A stretch of 64,000 bases of DNA from Proteles cristata cristata. Its lineage: Eukaryota; Chordata; Mammalia; Carnivora; Hyaenidae. The DNA is taken from NCBI GenBank assembly GCA_017311185.1, contig JAESUZ010004823.1:83230-147229 (forward strand), in the 5' to 3' direction. Below are positions 11,857 through 23,004 of this stretch, piece by piece. The notes beneath the pieces are model-generated. The model was not told where the DNA came from, did no database searches, and was given only the letters and a program-made list of their open reading frames with translations. The stretch's first letter is position 1. Every line of letters begins with the position of its first letter. The translations under genes were made by a program, and so were the position numbers.

Positions 11857-14236
11857 AATATGTTAATATATATGGACTCTTGGAAGTCAGTTACCATGTA
11901 TAACGTTATTGATTATGATGGGACAGCCTGGGACAGCAGCAAACAAGCTACTATCAATAGCTGCTGATATAATTAATAATATGAACATATTATTAATAAA
12001 TATAAAGTTAAGAAATAATTTTAATATGATAAAATGATAAAGATTATATGTGGCTGTACTTCCACATGGATCAACTTGAAGGATTCATGTGGATGTTGTC
12101 TGAATTCTAGGATTCAGTTGATTCTCCTTCACAGTAGTTATGTTTATAAAGTCACCGCACACATTCAATTAGGAAACACTGAACCACTGTAGGGGAAACA
12201 CTTGGTTGGGTTTCTGTGAGTCTCTGGTCACAACATTTTGGTCAACTGATCAATATATAATTTTGTTTCATGTGTGTTTCTGTTCAAGAACACCTTATTT
12301 AATACATCTTATAATAATTATGTGCAGTATCCTTTACAATAAAACAATGTTTCAATTATAGCATTTTTGTGTAATGTCCTCTATGATACTGAGATTGTAT
12401 TACTTAACTCTTCCTCAGTCATAGACACACATGCAGTACACATATGTACTGCATGTACATGTAGTAAACACACAATATAACATACAATATTCACATAAAC
12501 ACGGTACTGTGAACACATACTGTATACTGCGCAGTAATGCAAACTAAAATCTTACTGTTGATGGAACTGCAGGATGTGTGATGGTGCAGCACACACTGGG
12601 GTTAAACCCCTTGACCTTGGCTTGCCCCATGAAAACCAAGGGGGAGGTAGGTGGAATTTATTCTGCAGAAGAGGAAGAGGGAACCATGTCAACACTTGGC
12701 AGTTCAACCTCAGGAGTTTGCCTCTCGTGACTTGTTGACAGAGTTGACAATTTTCCCTCCCAAACTGGCTCAAAAACTTGGGTCAGCCTTGTCTGCTTGG
12801 CTTTTTGCCTCATATCTTTAAGCATCTCTGCATAAGGAGCAAATGCAGTGGAAGTGAGGCGCTTAAATTTGAGGCTGCGATCAAGCATAGGGTCACACTC
12901 TACCATGTCATTGAAAATTCTTTCCAAGGCAGAATTCCAATCTGATATTTTTGTCGCTGTAAGAGGGTCAATTCTTGAAGTCTTGGGCTGACTCTCATTG
13001 CCATCCTCGTCATCGCCGACCCCAATGCCTTGTTTTGCCATCTCGTCCAGGTCTTCGTTGGTAGGTTCTACTGCCTTCTCTGCTAAAATTGCCTCCACAT
13101 CTTCCTCCTTCATGTCGTCAAAGCCGCCTCCTCTTATTTGCCATGCAATATGCATTATGTTTTTGACACTGTTCCTTATACTTTCTGTCACACCTTCAAA
13201 GCCTTCGAAATTTTGCACACAGTCTGGCCAAACATTTTTCCAACAGCTATTGATAGTAGCTTGTTTGATGCCGTCCCAGGCTGTTCCAACAAAGTAACGT
13301 TTTGCATGGTAACCGACTTCCAATAGTCCATCATCGTAGTTTCCTTGTTAGACTTGAGAGCCTGGAAACCCTTGCTATAAAGTTCCCTGGTGTAGTGTGC
13401 CTTGAAAGCTTTATTATACCCTGATCCAGTGTATGGATGAGAGATGTAGTGTTTGGGGGCATGAAAAGAACTTCTATGTTGGGGTGGGCATTTTGGAGTT
13501 CTTCGCAGCAGTGGACTGGGGCATTGTCCAAAATTAATAAAACCTTGAAGGCAAGGTTTCTGCCCTGGAGATAGCACTCAACTTCCGGTACAAGGCAGTT
13601 GTGGAACCAATCTGACGTCATCCACGCTTTTTTGTTCACACTTTTCCCTGTAAGTGCTTGTGGATTCTGGGCTCTGTATACCATTAGGGGTTTGTACTTG
13701 AAGTCGCCCTTGGCATTAGTGCACAATAGCAAGGCCGCATAGTCTTGGAATGATTTAAAGCCAGGGGTTTTGCAGGCCGTTTGTGTTATATAGGTTCTTT
13801 TGCCAACGTCCTTGTAAAACAAGCCTGTCTCACCAGCGTTGAAAACCTGCTCTTCCACATATCCTTTGTCCTGTATAACACTCAGAAAATATTTTTTAAA
13901 TTCTTCTGCAGCCTCCCGATCTGCAGAACTTGCCTCACCTGCAAGTTTAACATTGTTCACACCATATCGCCTTTTGAAACGTGCAAGCCAGCCAGCGCTA
14001 GCGGAGAAAGGTTTAACATTTTTCTGGCCTTGGGTTACATGACCGTAAATTTCTTTGGCTTTCAGCCTCACGACAATGCTGTCCACCACACCTTTTTTAT
14101 CGGTTGTCATCTCATGAATCCACAAACTTAGCCTCTTTTCCATCTTTTCCATAGCTTCCTCACGCACTATGGACGTTACTTTAGCACTTTCCGGAGCAGC
14201 CTCACGTACAGATCGGCGAATTTCCTTTTCCTTTTT

Positions 14237-14456
14237 TAATTTTTAATGTTTTATTTATTTCTAGGAGAGAGAGAGACAGCGTGAGCAGGGGAGGGTCAGA
14301 GAGAGAGGGAGTCACAGACTCTGAAACAGGCTCCAGGCTCTGAGCTGGCAGTCAGCACAGAGCCCCACGCGGGGCTCGAACCCACGAACAGCGAGATCAT
14401 GACCTAAGCCAAAGTCGGATTCGGATGCTTAACCGACTAAGCCACCCAGGCGCCCC
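14237..14456 (-). mobile_element. CAN-SINE inserted in the Tigger transposase
   Basis: Complete antisense SINE with an inverted head CGCCCC at its right end. It is flanked on both sides by CCTTTTC-type repeats, which derive from Lys/Glu codons of the transposase linker and act as the target duplication. It is younger than the transposon. Confidence 0.95.
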
Positions 14457-14484
14457 TCCTTTTCCTTTTCCTTTTCCTTTTCCT
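14457..14484. repeat. (CCTTTT)n short tandem repeat
   Basis: Several perfect CCTTTT units beside the SINE. They combine the target duplication with a pre-existing AAGGAA-rich coding stretch of the transposase. Confidence 0.7.
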
Positions 14485-15008
14485 TGATGTACCGGATTGT
14501 TGATTCATTAACAGTGAACTCACGGCCAACAGCACTACAACTGATGCCTGAACAAAGCTTATGTAACACACGTATTTTCTACATAAGGCACATCACAGCC
14601 TTCTTGCGCTTAGGAGCACTGGGCAACACTTCACCACTACGCTTGGGGGTCATTTTAAACAGCAAAATGACCAACAAAAAGCACAGAAACGTAAAAAACG
14701 TGGCACCAAACAGACTGTGAATAAGACAATTATTTACAGCATGAGAGATGAAGCAAGAAAGCCCTTGCTCAACCTTAGCTAGCACATCGCACCGCTGGTT
14801 GACTCGAAGCTTTTCATCCCCTGCGCAAGTCCGCGAATAACCCCAGAAAGCACCGCAAATATTGATTTTTGGGGTTACAGTAAGTTTAAGCAAGTAAGCG
14901 AATTCGAAAATACCAACGTGTGAATAACGAACGTCAACTGCATTCCCATAGACATATAATTTTGCTTAAGCACATTTATTAAAGCAAAGTGACTAGACAT
15001 CGCTGAAG

Positions 15009-15027
15009 ACTACAAGTTCCAGCATGC
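15009..15027 (+). promoter_or_regulatory. ZNF143/STAF binding site
   Basis: The sequence ACTACAAGTTCCAGCATGC matches the long ZNF143 consensus ACTACAATTCCCAGCATGC at 17 of 19 positions. It is the most upstream recognisable site of the CFDP1 promoter. Confidence 0.8.
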
Positions 15028-15086
15028 ACCGCTTCGACGCGGAGCCGATGCTCCGTCAACCACAACAGAAGCGCCAGGCTCCAGGC

Positions 15087-15091
15087 ATTGG
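15087..15091 (-). promoter_or_regulatory. Inverted CCAAT box (NF-Y type)
   Basis: ATTGG is an inverted CCAAT box lying directly before an ETS core. A short motif on its own is weak evidence; the promoter context supports it. Confidence 0.5.
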
Positions 15092-15100
15092 CCCGGAAGT
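15092..15100 (+). promoter_or_regulatory. ETS/GABP site
   Basis: CCCGGAAGT carries the core CCGGAAGT favoured by GABPA and other ETS factors in CpG-island promoters. It lies about 170 bp upstream of the CFDP1 start codon. Confidence 0.65.
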
Positions 15101-15126
15101 GTCGCGTTTGGAGTACGTACACTTTC

Positions 15127-15138
15127 TGCGCACGCGCA
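15127..15138 (+). promoter_or_regulatory. NRF1 site
   Basis: TGCGCACGCGCA fits the NRF1 palindrome YGCGCAYGCGCR exactly. Confidence 0.75.
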
Positions 15139-15263
15139 CGCGTTGCGGGGGCCGCCCCAGCCGCCGGCGCCCCCACCGCAGCTCTATGGTCTCTCCCTAG
15201 AGCTTTGCCGTTGGGGGCAGCTGCTGAGGTCCTGTGGCTCCGCCCGCCCGGCGCAGCAGCGAC

Positions 15264-15327
15264 ATGGAGGAATTCGACTCAGAAGACTTCTCCACCTCGG
15301 AGGAGGACGAGGACTACGTGCCGTCGG
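15264..15327 (+). CDS. CFDP1: CFDP1, coding exon 1
   Basis: This is the start of craniofacial development protein 1 (BCNT/Swc5 family), a subunit of the SRCAP chromatin remodeller that exchanges H2A for H2A.Z and is important for kinetochore and chromosome organisation. The exon reads MEEFDSEDFSTSEEDEDYVP and one Ser, identical to the human N-terminus as I recall it. It contains the acidic DEDYVP stretch that corresponds to the histone-binding DEF/Y motif of yeast Swc5. The ATG has a purine at -3 and G at +4. The donor GTGAGC starts at 15328 and leaves one base (phase 1). The GTGG at the start of exon 2 completes a Gly codon. Confidence 0.95.
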
Positions 15328-16611
15328 GTGAGCGTTTGGGCCACAGGCGAGAGGCTTGCCCCGCCCCGCGCTTCACGTGAGGCGCGTTTGGTCCGGCGTG
15401 CGTGGCCCGGTGCTCCCGGTACCCGGGGTGGCGCCGTTCTCCAGCGTCCCCGCCGCGCGAGCGCCGCACCCTCTCCCGCGCGCTCCCTTCGCGGGGTCGT
15501 CCCGGGCCGAGACGTGTGCACGCGGGCGTCTCGCGCCGCCGCCGCCGCTCGAGGCCTGGCTTGGGCCGCCGCCCCCTCACGGAGCGCGGGAACCCGCACG
15601 TGAACACCACCCCGCTCTGGGGACGCTGGCTGCGTCGGGCGGTACCCGGACCGCGCTAGTGCTGAACTCTTCTGAAAGGCAGTGTGAGCGTCGGACGTTG
15701 TTGTCAGACCTTCCGTCCCGAGGGACTTGCCAGCCAGCACCACGTCCAAGATAAATCTGATCACTTTCTGCTCTCTCGTGGGATCTGGTTATTAGAAAGT
15801 TCACGTGATGATGCGTTTTGTCCTTTAACGACGTATACCTATTCCTCTAACTTCAGACCCCTCCTCTTTCTGGTATAGGCTTCTCAAACTTCAAGGGGTC
15901 ATTGGAACCTACCCCGTCCGTGTCCTGCGCCTTCCCCCAGACTGCCCCGTCTCATTGAAAGTATCTACCTACCCATACCGTCGCTCAGATAAAACAAAAC
16001 CAGACGAAACCCGCAGGACTCAACCATCCTTACTTTCTCTCTTTTGGTTCAAGCAGTCCGTAAGTTCTGTTGTGTCTACGCGGAAAATTGGTTCCTACCG
16101 CTTCCTCGCCCATCTCCCTGCTACCGAGCTGCCGTTCTCCTTCGCTAGGATTAAGCCCTCGCTTCCCCGCGGGTTTGCCTGATTCCATGTTCATTCTCGT
16201 CCACCAGCCTTGACCGGTCTTGTGGTAATGGCCAGAGTGGTTATCTGAAAGCTAGTTTTCGTTTTAATCAAAGGTGTGCATACATATTCTTAAAAGTGGT
16301 CAAATGTTTCTAAAAGGCCTGTCCTGAAAACTAATCGTTCCCATCACCCTTCTTCCCTGTTCCTTCCCCCGCAGAAGAAACTGCTTTCCCCTTTTCAATT
16401 TGGTATTTTCATTGTTGATTTAACCCACGCTCATAGGTTCTATTTTCATACTTTCTTACTTCATCCCCCTCTTTCCTAACCCTTCCGCCATCAGGCCCTT
16501 CCCACCTCCCCAGCCTGCCATCCTTACCATGTCCAATTTGGGTTAGATCAGTATTCCATGTTTACATTTTTGTAATGATTGGACATCACCTTCAGGTCTG
16601 AAACAGGTGAT

Positions 16612-16636
16612 TGTGTGTGTGTGTGTGTGTGTGTAC
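16612..16636. repeat. (TG)n microsatellite
   Basis: Short TG run in CFDP1 intron 1. Confidence 0.85.
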
Positions 16637-17184
16637 ACGTACACATGCATACATACTGTGATTGCTTTTCCTATACTACTTGTTTTCTGTGGAGTTAATA
16701 ATTGCCATTTTGCTGTTGCTTAGTTGTCTATGTCCTTACTACTCACTTGACCCTGAACTTTGAGAACTGTATACAATCATCTCGCAAGGCAGATTCATTA
16801 AATACTCTTTTACTTTTAGCTTGAAGTCCCGTCTTTGCCTTCTGACCTCTGCCTTGCCTTGGTTGTACCACTTTGAAACCTAGGATCTTTTGTCACCATC
16901 ACCACTCTGGGTGTTCCATTTATCTCCCTTTTCCGCTGGATTCTGTTTCTTGGGTCCTGTGACTTGGGTTCTGGACTGGCCCTCTAACTTTTAACCTCCT
17001 ATTTTCTAACCCTTGACTTTTTTCCACTTTATGGGAAATTCTAAATATCTTCAACTCTATTTTTTCCCCTCCTTTCATATTTTTAAATTTGAATAACTTT
17101 TTTGTTCTTTGAATGGTCCTTTTTTATAGCATCATGTTCTCATTTCATAGTGCTGAATCTTAGTGCTCTACTGATATTAAAACT

Positions 17185-17320
17185 AATTTAAATTTTTTAA
17201 CATTTAACTTACATACAGTAAAATTTACTCTTTTCAATGTACTGTTCTATCAGTTTTGATAAATGCTTAGAGTTGTGTGACCATCACCAGAATTAACAGT
17301 TCTATGGCCACCCTCCCCCT
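17185..17320 (-). mobile_element. Old L1-like 3' fragment
   Basis: Text such as TACAGTAAAATTTACTC and GAGTTGTGTGACCATCACC is typical of antisense old L1 3' ends. Confidence 0.6.
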
Positions 17321-17353
17321 CTCCCTCCCCCCTCCAAAGAAAACAGGTTATGA

Positions 17354-17562
17354 GGGGCACCTGTGTGGCTCAGTTGGTTAAGCCTCCGACTCTTGATTTC
17401 TGCTCAGGTCATGTTCTCACGATTCACGGGATCGAGCCCCGTGCCGTGCTCTGCACTGATAGCATGGAGTCTGCTTGGGATTCTTTGTTTCTCTCTCTTT
17501 CTCTTTGCCCCTTCCCCCACTCATGCACACTTGCTCTCTCACTCTCTCAAAATAAACAAAAA
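17354..17562 (+). mobile_element. CAN-SINE
   Basis: Head GGGGCACCTGTGTGGCTC and an A-rich tail. Confidence 0.9.
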
Positions 17563-17768
17563 AGATCATGATGTCTGAATAGAAGGCATTTTATTTTTTA
17601 TTTTCCAATAGGTATGCTTTTGTTTCTTTTGCTTGCTTTACTGCTCTTGATAAGACTTTAAGTATGATGTGGAGGAGGAGTGGTGAGAGTGGTTGTCCAT
17701 GCCTTGTTCCCATTTTAAGAGGAAATCATCAGTGTTTCACTATTTAGTATGTTAGCTATACATTACAG

Positions 17769-17808
<40 letters not shown>
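17769..17808. repeat. (TG)n microsatellite
   Basis: About 20 TG units directly before a MIR. Confidence 0.95.
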
Positions 17809-17810
<2 letters not shown>

Positions 17811-17998
17811 AGCACTTTACAGGGACTAACTCATTACTAGCTCAGTCACATAACACTATTGCGTGTGTGCTATTCTCTGCATTTTACAAAACAATTGAAG
17901 CACAGAGTTTAAGCAAATTGCCCAATGTTGTTCAGCTACAGAGTAGCTGAGGTGCAATTTGAACGCTGGCAGTCTGCATATACGGCCCCTTACAGATG
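17808..17998 (+). mobile_element. MIR SINE
   Basis: Sense MIR with the recognisable core (AAGCACTTTACAGGGAC, CATTTTACAAAACAATTGA, AAATTGCCCAATGTTG). Ancient and diverged. Confidence 0.75.
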
Positions 17999-18699
17999 CA
18001 TTTTATCAAGTTAAAGAAGTTCCCTCTACTCCTAATTTGCTGAGAAGTGAATTTTGTCAGATACTTGTATTGATAAGGTTATGTGTGATTTTTCTTTTTG
18101 CTAACAGGGTGAGTTATTGATTTTTGAATTTTGAACAGCCTTTTATTTCTGGGATAAAACTCACTTGGTCATGTATAATTCTTTTTTATACATTGCTGAA
18201 TTTTATTTGCTCATATTGATAATTTTTGCATCTGTTTATGAGGGATATTGGTCTGTAGTTTTCATGTAATTTCCTTGTTTTAGTATCAGGTATTGCTAGC
18301 CTCAGAATGTGAGGAAACATTTCTCTGAGGTGATTTTTATTCACCCTGTATACCTTACTTTTGGCTTTACTAGGTATTTTCTCAGATTTTCAGCGATTGA
18401 TAGTTGTTTAGCTCAGATTTAAGCAAGGGGGACTAAAAAGGTGATGGGGAGCTCTGTCTTTGGACAAGATGTATTCATTTTGTTCTCTGTTAGCTACAAG
18501 GATGTTATTTGCTTCTTACTCTTTTTTTTTCTTTTTTTGGTCATAGTAACTGGCATTTGATTTTTTTTGTGCGTGTGTATAATTTAAAATTTGCTTATCT
18601 CTTATCAATGAGATTGAGCATCTTTTTACGTATGTAAGGTCCAGAGCCATATTTTTCTCCTTATCTGAAGTGTCTGCAACATTTATCTATTTTTATGAT

Positions 18700-19010
18700 G
18701 AAAAATAACTATATTACTGTAAAAGCAGGGCATGAGCTTTGTAAAAAACTTGGAAAATTCAGGCAGTTAAGCATAAAAAAAATAGAATCATTATAGTCCC
18801 ACCACCCAGAGATGATCAGTATTAATCCGTTAATGAATCCTTTAGTGAACGCTGGTCATTTTCTACACCCAGGTGTAGATATTTGTATTTTAAACCCAAC
18901 CTGAAATCATACTTTTTCATGTTACTTTGTAATCTGCTCTTTTCAGTGAACAGTCTCTCCCTGTCCATTTCAGTAAACATTTGACACGTCTTCACATACA
19001 GACCTTTATT
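18700..19010 (-). mobile_element. Old L1-like stretch
   Basis: TCCCACCACCCAGAGATGATC and the downstream text resemble antisense old L1 3' regions. Low certainty. Confidence 0.35.
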
Positions 19011-19597
19011 CAGATTTGCCCACTTGACCCAGAGTAGACTGCAGCTTGTTTATCCAAATCAGGTAGGTTCAGGGCTACCCACATCACCTAGTGGCCCCAT
19101 CCTGTAATTCTATGTAATCTGACACGCTCTGTGATGACATTGATTTGCTTAAGAGATCAAGCAGTGCGTCCTGCAGAATGCTGGTCCTGCACAATGTCTT
19201 CTGGATTTGCCTGGTTGCTCCCTCCTGGTCTTTTGGGTTGTTCCTTTGTCCTTTGAATTTTATGGAATTCTGAAATGCTGAAATGTCTGGAAGTTAGATC
19301 TAAACGCTTGATGGGTTCAAATGAAATATTTTTGGCTAGAAAACATCATAGATGACTGTGTGTTTCAAAATGCATAACATCAGAAAACACACAATCCAGG
19401 TTGGTTACCTAACTTGCAACTCCAGGCTCCAGATGATGAGAACCTGACCCCTCTATTGTGTAATTGTTTCTTTCCTCGGAACTGAAGAATTCTCTGTGGT
19501 AATACGCTTAACTGTTAAAACTGTGTGTTTTGAGAACGTTACTTGATGATCTTTGCCTAAATTGCTATCATTACAGTGTGAGAAGTGATGTTTTTCT

Positions 19598-19819
19598 TTC
19601 TTTTTTTTTTTTTTAATATTTTTATTTCTAGGAGAGAGAGAGAGAGACAGCGTGAGCAGGGGAGGGTCAGAGAGAGAGGGAGATACAGACTCTGATAGGC
19701 TCCAGGCTCTGAGCTGGCAGTCAGCACAGAGCCCGACGTGGGGCTCGAACCCACGAACCGCGAGATCATGACCTAAGCGGAAGTCGGACGCTTAACTGAC
19801 TAAGCCACCCAGGTGCCCC
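19598..19819 (-). mobile_element. CAN-SINE, young
   Basis: Antisense full-length copy with a perfect 18-bp duplication GAGAAGTGATGTTTTTCT at 19580-19597 and 19820-19837. Confidence 0.98.
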
Positions 19820-20404
19820 GAGAAGTGATGTTTTTCTAATTCTGTGGTTTTTCTACATCTTTTAGTTAATGTTCCTCTGTGAAGTACTACTTTCATCAGC
19901 TGGAACAGAATAAATGTTTGATTCATTTTCCGTAATTATTAACTATCAAAATAGAGAATAATTTTAATATTAGCTTTAAGTGGTACAAATTACTTTTTGT
20001 CTTCTAAAAATATTACAAAAGGTTTACAGATTTTTACTGATTGAGTATGTTTTAGTCTACTCACAATTTTTCCTTTTAATGCTCAAGTCATCACTTTTGG
20101 CCACTAGAAGTTCTTTCAAGCTGGATCTTATATCCTCTAAATGTAACCCATTATTCTTAAATAACTACCTTGCTTTCTGACACAGCAAGATGTCCCAGTT
20201 TCACCTTGTGCTTTCCTTCCCTCAGACCTGAAATTGGCTGTTTTTTTTTTTTCCAGGAGCCCTTTTCATGATGAATCCTATCAAGGGATATAATCTGGAC
20301 TCTAAAAAGATGTCCACTGCTACCAGAGTGACATTGTTTCTGTGCTATTTCAGTGAACAGAGTAAGAAAATATTTACCTTAGAAAGAGTTAGAGTTCATA
20401 CTAT

Positions 20405-20624
20405 TTTATTTTATTTTTTATTCTTTCAATGTTTATTTTTGAGAGAGAGGGAGACAGAGTGTGAGCGGGGCAGGAACAGAGAGAGGGAGACATAGAATCC
20501 AAAGCAGGCTCCAGGCTCTGCGCTGTCAGCACTGAGCCTAATGTGGAGCTTGAACTCACTAACTGTGAGATCATGACCTGAGCTGAAGTCGGACGCTCAA
20601 CTGACTGAGCCACCTGGGTGTCCC
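20405..20624 (-). mobile_element. CAN-SINE
   Basis: Antisense full-length copy ending in CCACCTGGGTGTCCC. It lies next to an older fragment. Confidence 0.9.
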
Positions 20625-20731
20625 TAAAGATTTTATTTTTAAGTAATCTCTACACCCCGTGTGGGGCTTGAACTTACAGCCCCAAGATCAAGAGTCACAT
20701 ACTCTACTTGCTTAGCCAGCCAGGTGTCCCC
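20625..20731 (-). mobile_element. Old CAN-SINE fragment
   Basis: Antisense old-type copy (TAAGTAATCTCTACACCC to CAGCCAGGTGTCCCC). Confidence 0.8.
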
Positions 20732-21132
20732 TCATACTGGTATTTTTTTAAAAATAATTTATTCATTTTAAAATTTACAGCCAAGTTTGCATATAGTGGC
20801 AACAATGATTTCAAGAGTAGATTCCTTAGTGCCCCTTACACATTTAGCCCATCCCCCCCCCACAGCCCCTCCAGAAACCCTCTGTTCTCCATATTTAAGA
20901 GTCTCTTATGTTTTTGTCCCCCTCCCTGTTTTTATATTATTTTTGCTTCCCTTCCCTTATGTTCATCTGTTTTGGATCTTAAAGACCTCATATGCTTGAA
21001 GTCCTATGATATTTGTCTTTCTCTGAATAATTTTGCTTAGCATGATACCCTCTAGTTCCGTCCATGTACTTGTAAATGACAAGATTTCATCCTTTTTGAT
21101 TGTCCAGTAACACTCCGTGGTATGTGTATGTG

Positions 21133-21138
<6 letters not shown>

Positions 21139-21162
<24 letters not shown>
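21139..21162. repeat. (TA)n microsatellite
   Basis: TA run in the L1 3' region. Confidence 0.85.
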
Positions 21163-21163
<1 letters not shown>

Positions 21164-21673
21164 CCATTTATCTTCTTTATCCATTCATCTGTCGATGGAC
21201 ATTTGGGCTCTTTCCATACTTTGGTTATTGTTGATAGTGCTGCTATAAACATTGGGGTGCATGTGCCCCTTCGAAACAGCACACCTGTATCCCTTGGATA
21301 AATACCTAGTAGTGCAATTGCTGGGTCATAGGGTGGTTCTATTTTTCATTTTTTGAGGAACCTCTGTACTGTTTCCAGAGTGGCTGCACCAGTTTGCATT
21401 CCCACCAGCAGTGCCAAAAAGATCCTTTTTCTCTGCGTTCTTGCCAACATCTGTTGTTTCCTGAGTTGATAATGTTAGCCATTCTAACAGGTGTGAGGTG
21501 GTATCTCATTGTGGTTTTGATTTGTATTTCCCGGATGATGAGTGATGTGAGCATTTTTTCATGTGTTGGTTGGCCATCTAGATGTCTTCTTTGGAGAAGT
21601 GTCTGTTCATGTCTTTTGCCCATTTCTTCACTGGATTATTCATTTTTTGGGTGTTGAGTTTGATAAATTCTTT

Positions 21674-21896
21674 TTTTTTTTTTTTTATTAAAATGTTTTA
21701 TTTATTTCTAGGAGAGAGAGAGACAGCGTGAACAGGGGAGGGTCAGAGAGAGAGTGAGTCACAGACTGAAACAGGCTCCAGGCTCTGAGCTGGCAGTCAG
21801 CACAGAGCCCGACGCGGGGCTCGAACCCACGAACCGCGAGATCATGACCTAAGCGAAAGTCGGACGCTTAACCGACTAAGCCACCCAGGCGCCCCT
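21674..21896 (-). mobile_element. CAN-SINE, young, nested in L1
   Basis: Antisense copy close to the consensus. Perfect 17-bp duplication AGTTTGATAAATTCTTT at 21657-21673 and 21897-21913, both copies being L1 sequence. Confidence 0.98.
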
Positions 21897-22379
21897 AGTT
21901 TGATAAATTCTTTATAGATTTTGGATACTAACCCTTATCTGATATGTTTGCACATGTCTTCTCTCATTCCATCAGTTGCCTTTTAGTTTTGCTGATTGTT
22001 TCCTTTGCTGTGCAGAATCTTTTTATTTTGATGAGGTCCCAATAGGTCATTTTTGCCTTTGTTTCCCTTGTGTCTGGAGATGTGTTGAGTGAGAAATTGC
22101 TGTGGCCAAGGTCAGAGAGGTTTTTGCCTGCTTTCCCCTCAAGGATTTTGATGGCTTCCTGTCTTACATTGAGGTCTTTCATCCATTTTGAGTTTATTTT
22201 TGTGTCATACTGGTATTTTTAATTTAGTTTTAACATTTGAATTTTCATCTAATTTCTGTGATTTTATAATTGTGTGTCATTTCTCTTACTCTGAAGATCT
22301 GGATCCCTAACATGATTAGCATAATTACTTGGTTTCACCTACAGTATAAAGGAAATGGTTTCAAAATACCAACATTGAT

Positions 22380-22440
22380 GTTACTACATGGAATAGGGCT
22401 TTTTGTTTTTTGATTTTTTGTTTTTGTTTTTGTTTTTGTC
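22380..22440. repeat. (TTTTTG)n low-complexity run
   Basis: Several TTTTTG units in CFDP1 intron 1. Confidence 0.7.
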
Positions 22441-23004
22441 TTCCCAACCAATCTTGCTACGGGTGTACAGTCAAAATACTGTGTTTCTGAAGACCTTGGA
22501 ATAATTCCTTTTTTTCCAGTTATGTTATTGTTATTTATTGTTTATTCAAACTGTTCTTAATTTAAGGAATTTTCAAAATTCTTAAGAAAGATAAACAGAA
22601 TTCTTGCTTCTAACCTTCAGTATCCCACTCTATTCACCTCTAACCCTTATAGGTTCCTATTTTCATTAGTTTTTTTGTTCATCCTTCCAGGGTTATTTTA
22701 TTTTATTTTATTTTTTGCAAATACAATGCAGCTAGGTACCTACCTAGCTTGTAGGTTTATGTTTTTTGTTATAGTGGTTTTATGGGGCTTTCAAGGGAAG
22801 CAAAATGACATTTGTGTGTTCAAACTGCTGTCTCATCCTGGAACTCAATCCTTTTGTTTGTGAACCACTTTCACCAGTCACTTGGGGTCGAATGCGCATT
22901 CTGCATATGAGAATGCCCACATGATGGGCTCCTCATCAGCTTTGTTCTGTTTTAAATCTGCTGTTGTATTTGTAGTTTTCAAGTGTTTTTAAATTTTTAA
23001 AAGT

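Larger units (their letters stand above)
12661..14653 (-). pseudogene. Tigger/pogo transposase pseudogene
   Basis: The reading frame starts at 14653 (MTPKRSGEVLPSAPKRKKAV), meets a TAG at 14579-14581, and is split by a SINE at 14237-14456. It resumes in the CENP-B-type DNA-binding domain (KRLSLWIHEMTT, GWLARFKRRYGVNN) and the DDE domain. The expected first catalytic Asp of the NADETGLF-type motif is Gly here (NAGETGLF, codon at 13832-13834). The later LILDNAPVH and LDQGI motifs keep their Asp. Frameshifts near 13425 and 13290 separate the last third, which ends in an acidic and Ser-rich tail (MVPSSSSAE). It cannot encode an active enzyme. Plus-strand frames over it are shadows. Confidence 0.9.
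12115..14940 (-). mobile_element. Tigger-type (pogo/Tc1-mariner) DNA transposon, decayed
   Basis: The element begins CAGTTGA at 12115 and ends with the inverted TCAACTG at 14934-14940. The internal sequence resembles mammalian Tigger consensus regions and the transposase frame (below) is on the minus strand. It is about 2.8 kb, including a later SINE insertion of 220 bp (14237-14456). The TA target duplication is no longer clear at either end. It sits about 70 bp from the CFDP1 promoter. The exact Tigger subfamily needs a library search. Confidence 0.8.
7500..15000. other. Intergenic region between TMEM170A and CFDP1
   Basis: No gene is visible. The region is mostly transposon: SINEs, an L1 fragment (about 9120-10660), L1 3' debris (11035-11215) and a Tigger element (12115-14940), each listed separately. 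I see nothing nameable in 7500-8010, 8510-9120 or 11215-11405. Confidence 0.7.
15030..15660. promoter_or_regulatory. CFDP1: CpG-island promoter of CFDP1
   Basis: GC content and CpG density rise sharply here against AT-rich flanks. The island covers the CFDP1 start codon and the first part of intron 1. There is no convincing TATA box. Instead, ZNF143, NF-Y, ETS and NRF1 sites lie in order within about 130 bp (15009-15138), as in TATA-less housekeeping promoters. The transcription start probably lies between the NRF1 site and the ATG at 15264. The Tigger element ends about 70 bp upstream of the ZNF143 site. Confidence 0.8.
17590..18350 (-). mobile_element. Old L1 ORF2 fragment
   Basis: Antisense ORF2 text such as GGGATATTGGTCTGTAGTTT and TGGGATAAAACTCACTTGG. 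It is interrupted at 17769-17998 by a TG run and a MIR. Confidence 0.7.
20748..22204 (-). mobile_element. 5'-truncated carnivore L1 insertion
   Basis: Antisense L1 with the 3'UTR at the left and the end of ORF2 at the right, truncated at 22204. The flanks TCATACTGGTATTTTT at 20732-20747 and 22205-22220 are a perfect 16-bp target duplication. A (TA)n run lies at about 21139-21162 and a younger SINE at 21674. The ORF2-like frames are interrupted. Confidence 0.9.

Noticed and set aside
15088..15764. Several overlapping frames of 85-171 codons in the CpG island
   Set aside because: High GC suppresses stop codons in all frames. The real product here is CFDP1 exon 1, and the frames show Arg/Ala/Pro-rich composition without a domain.
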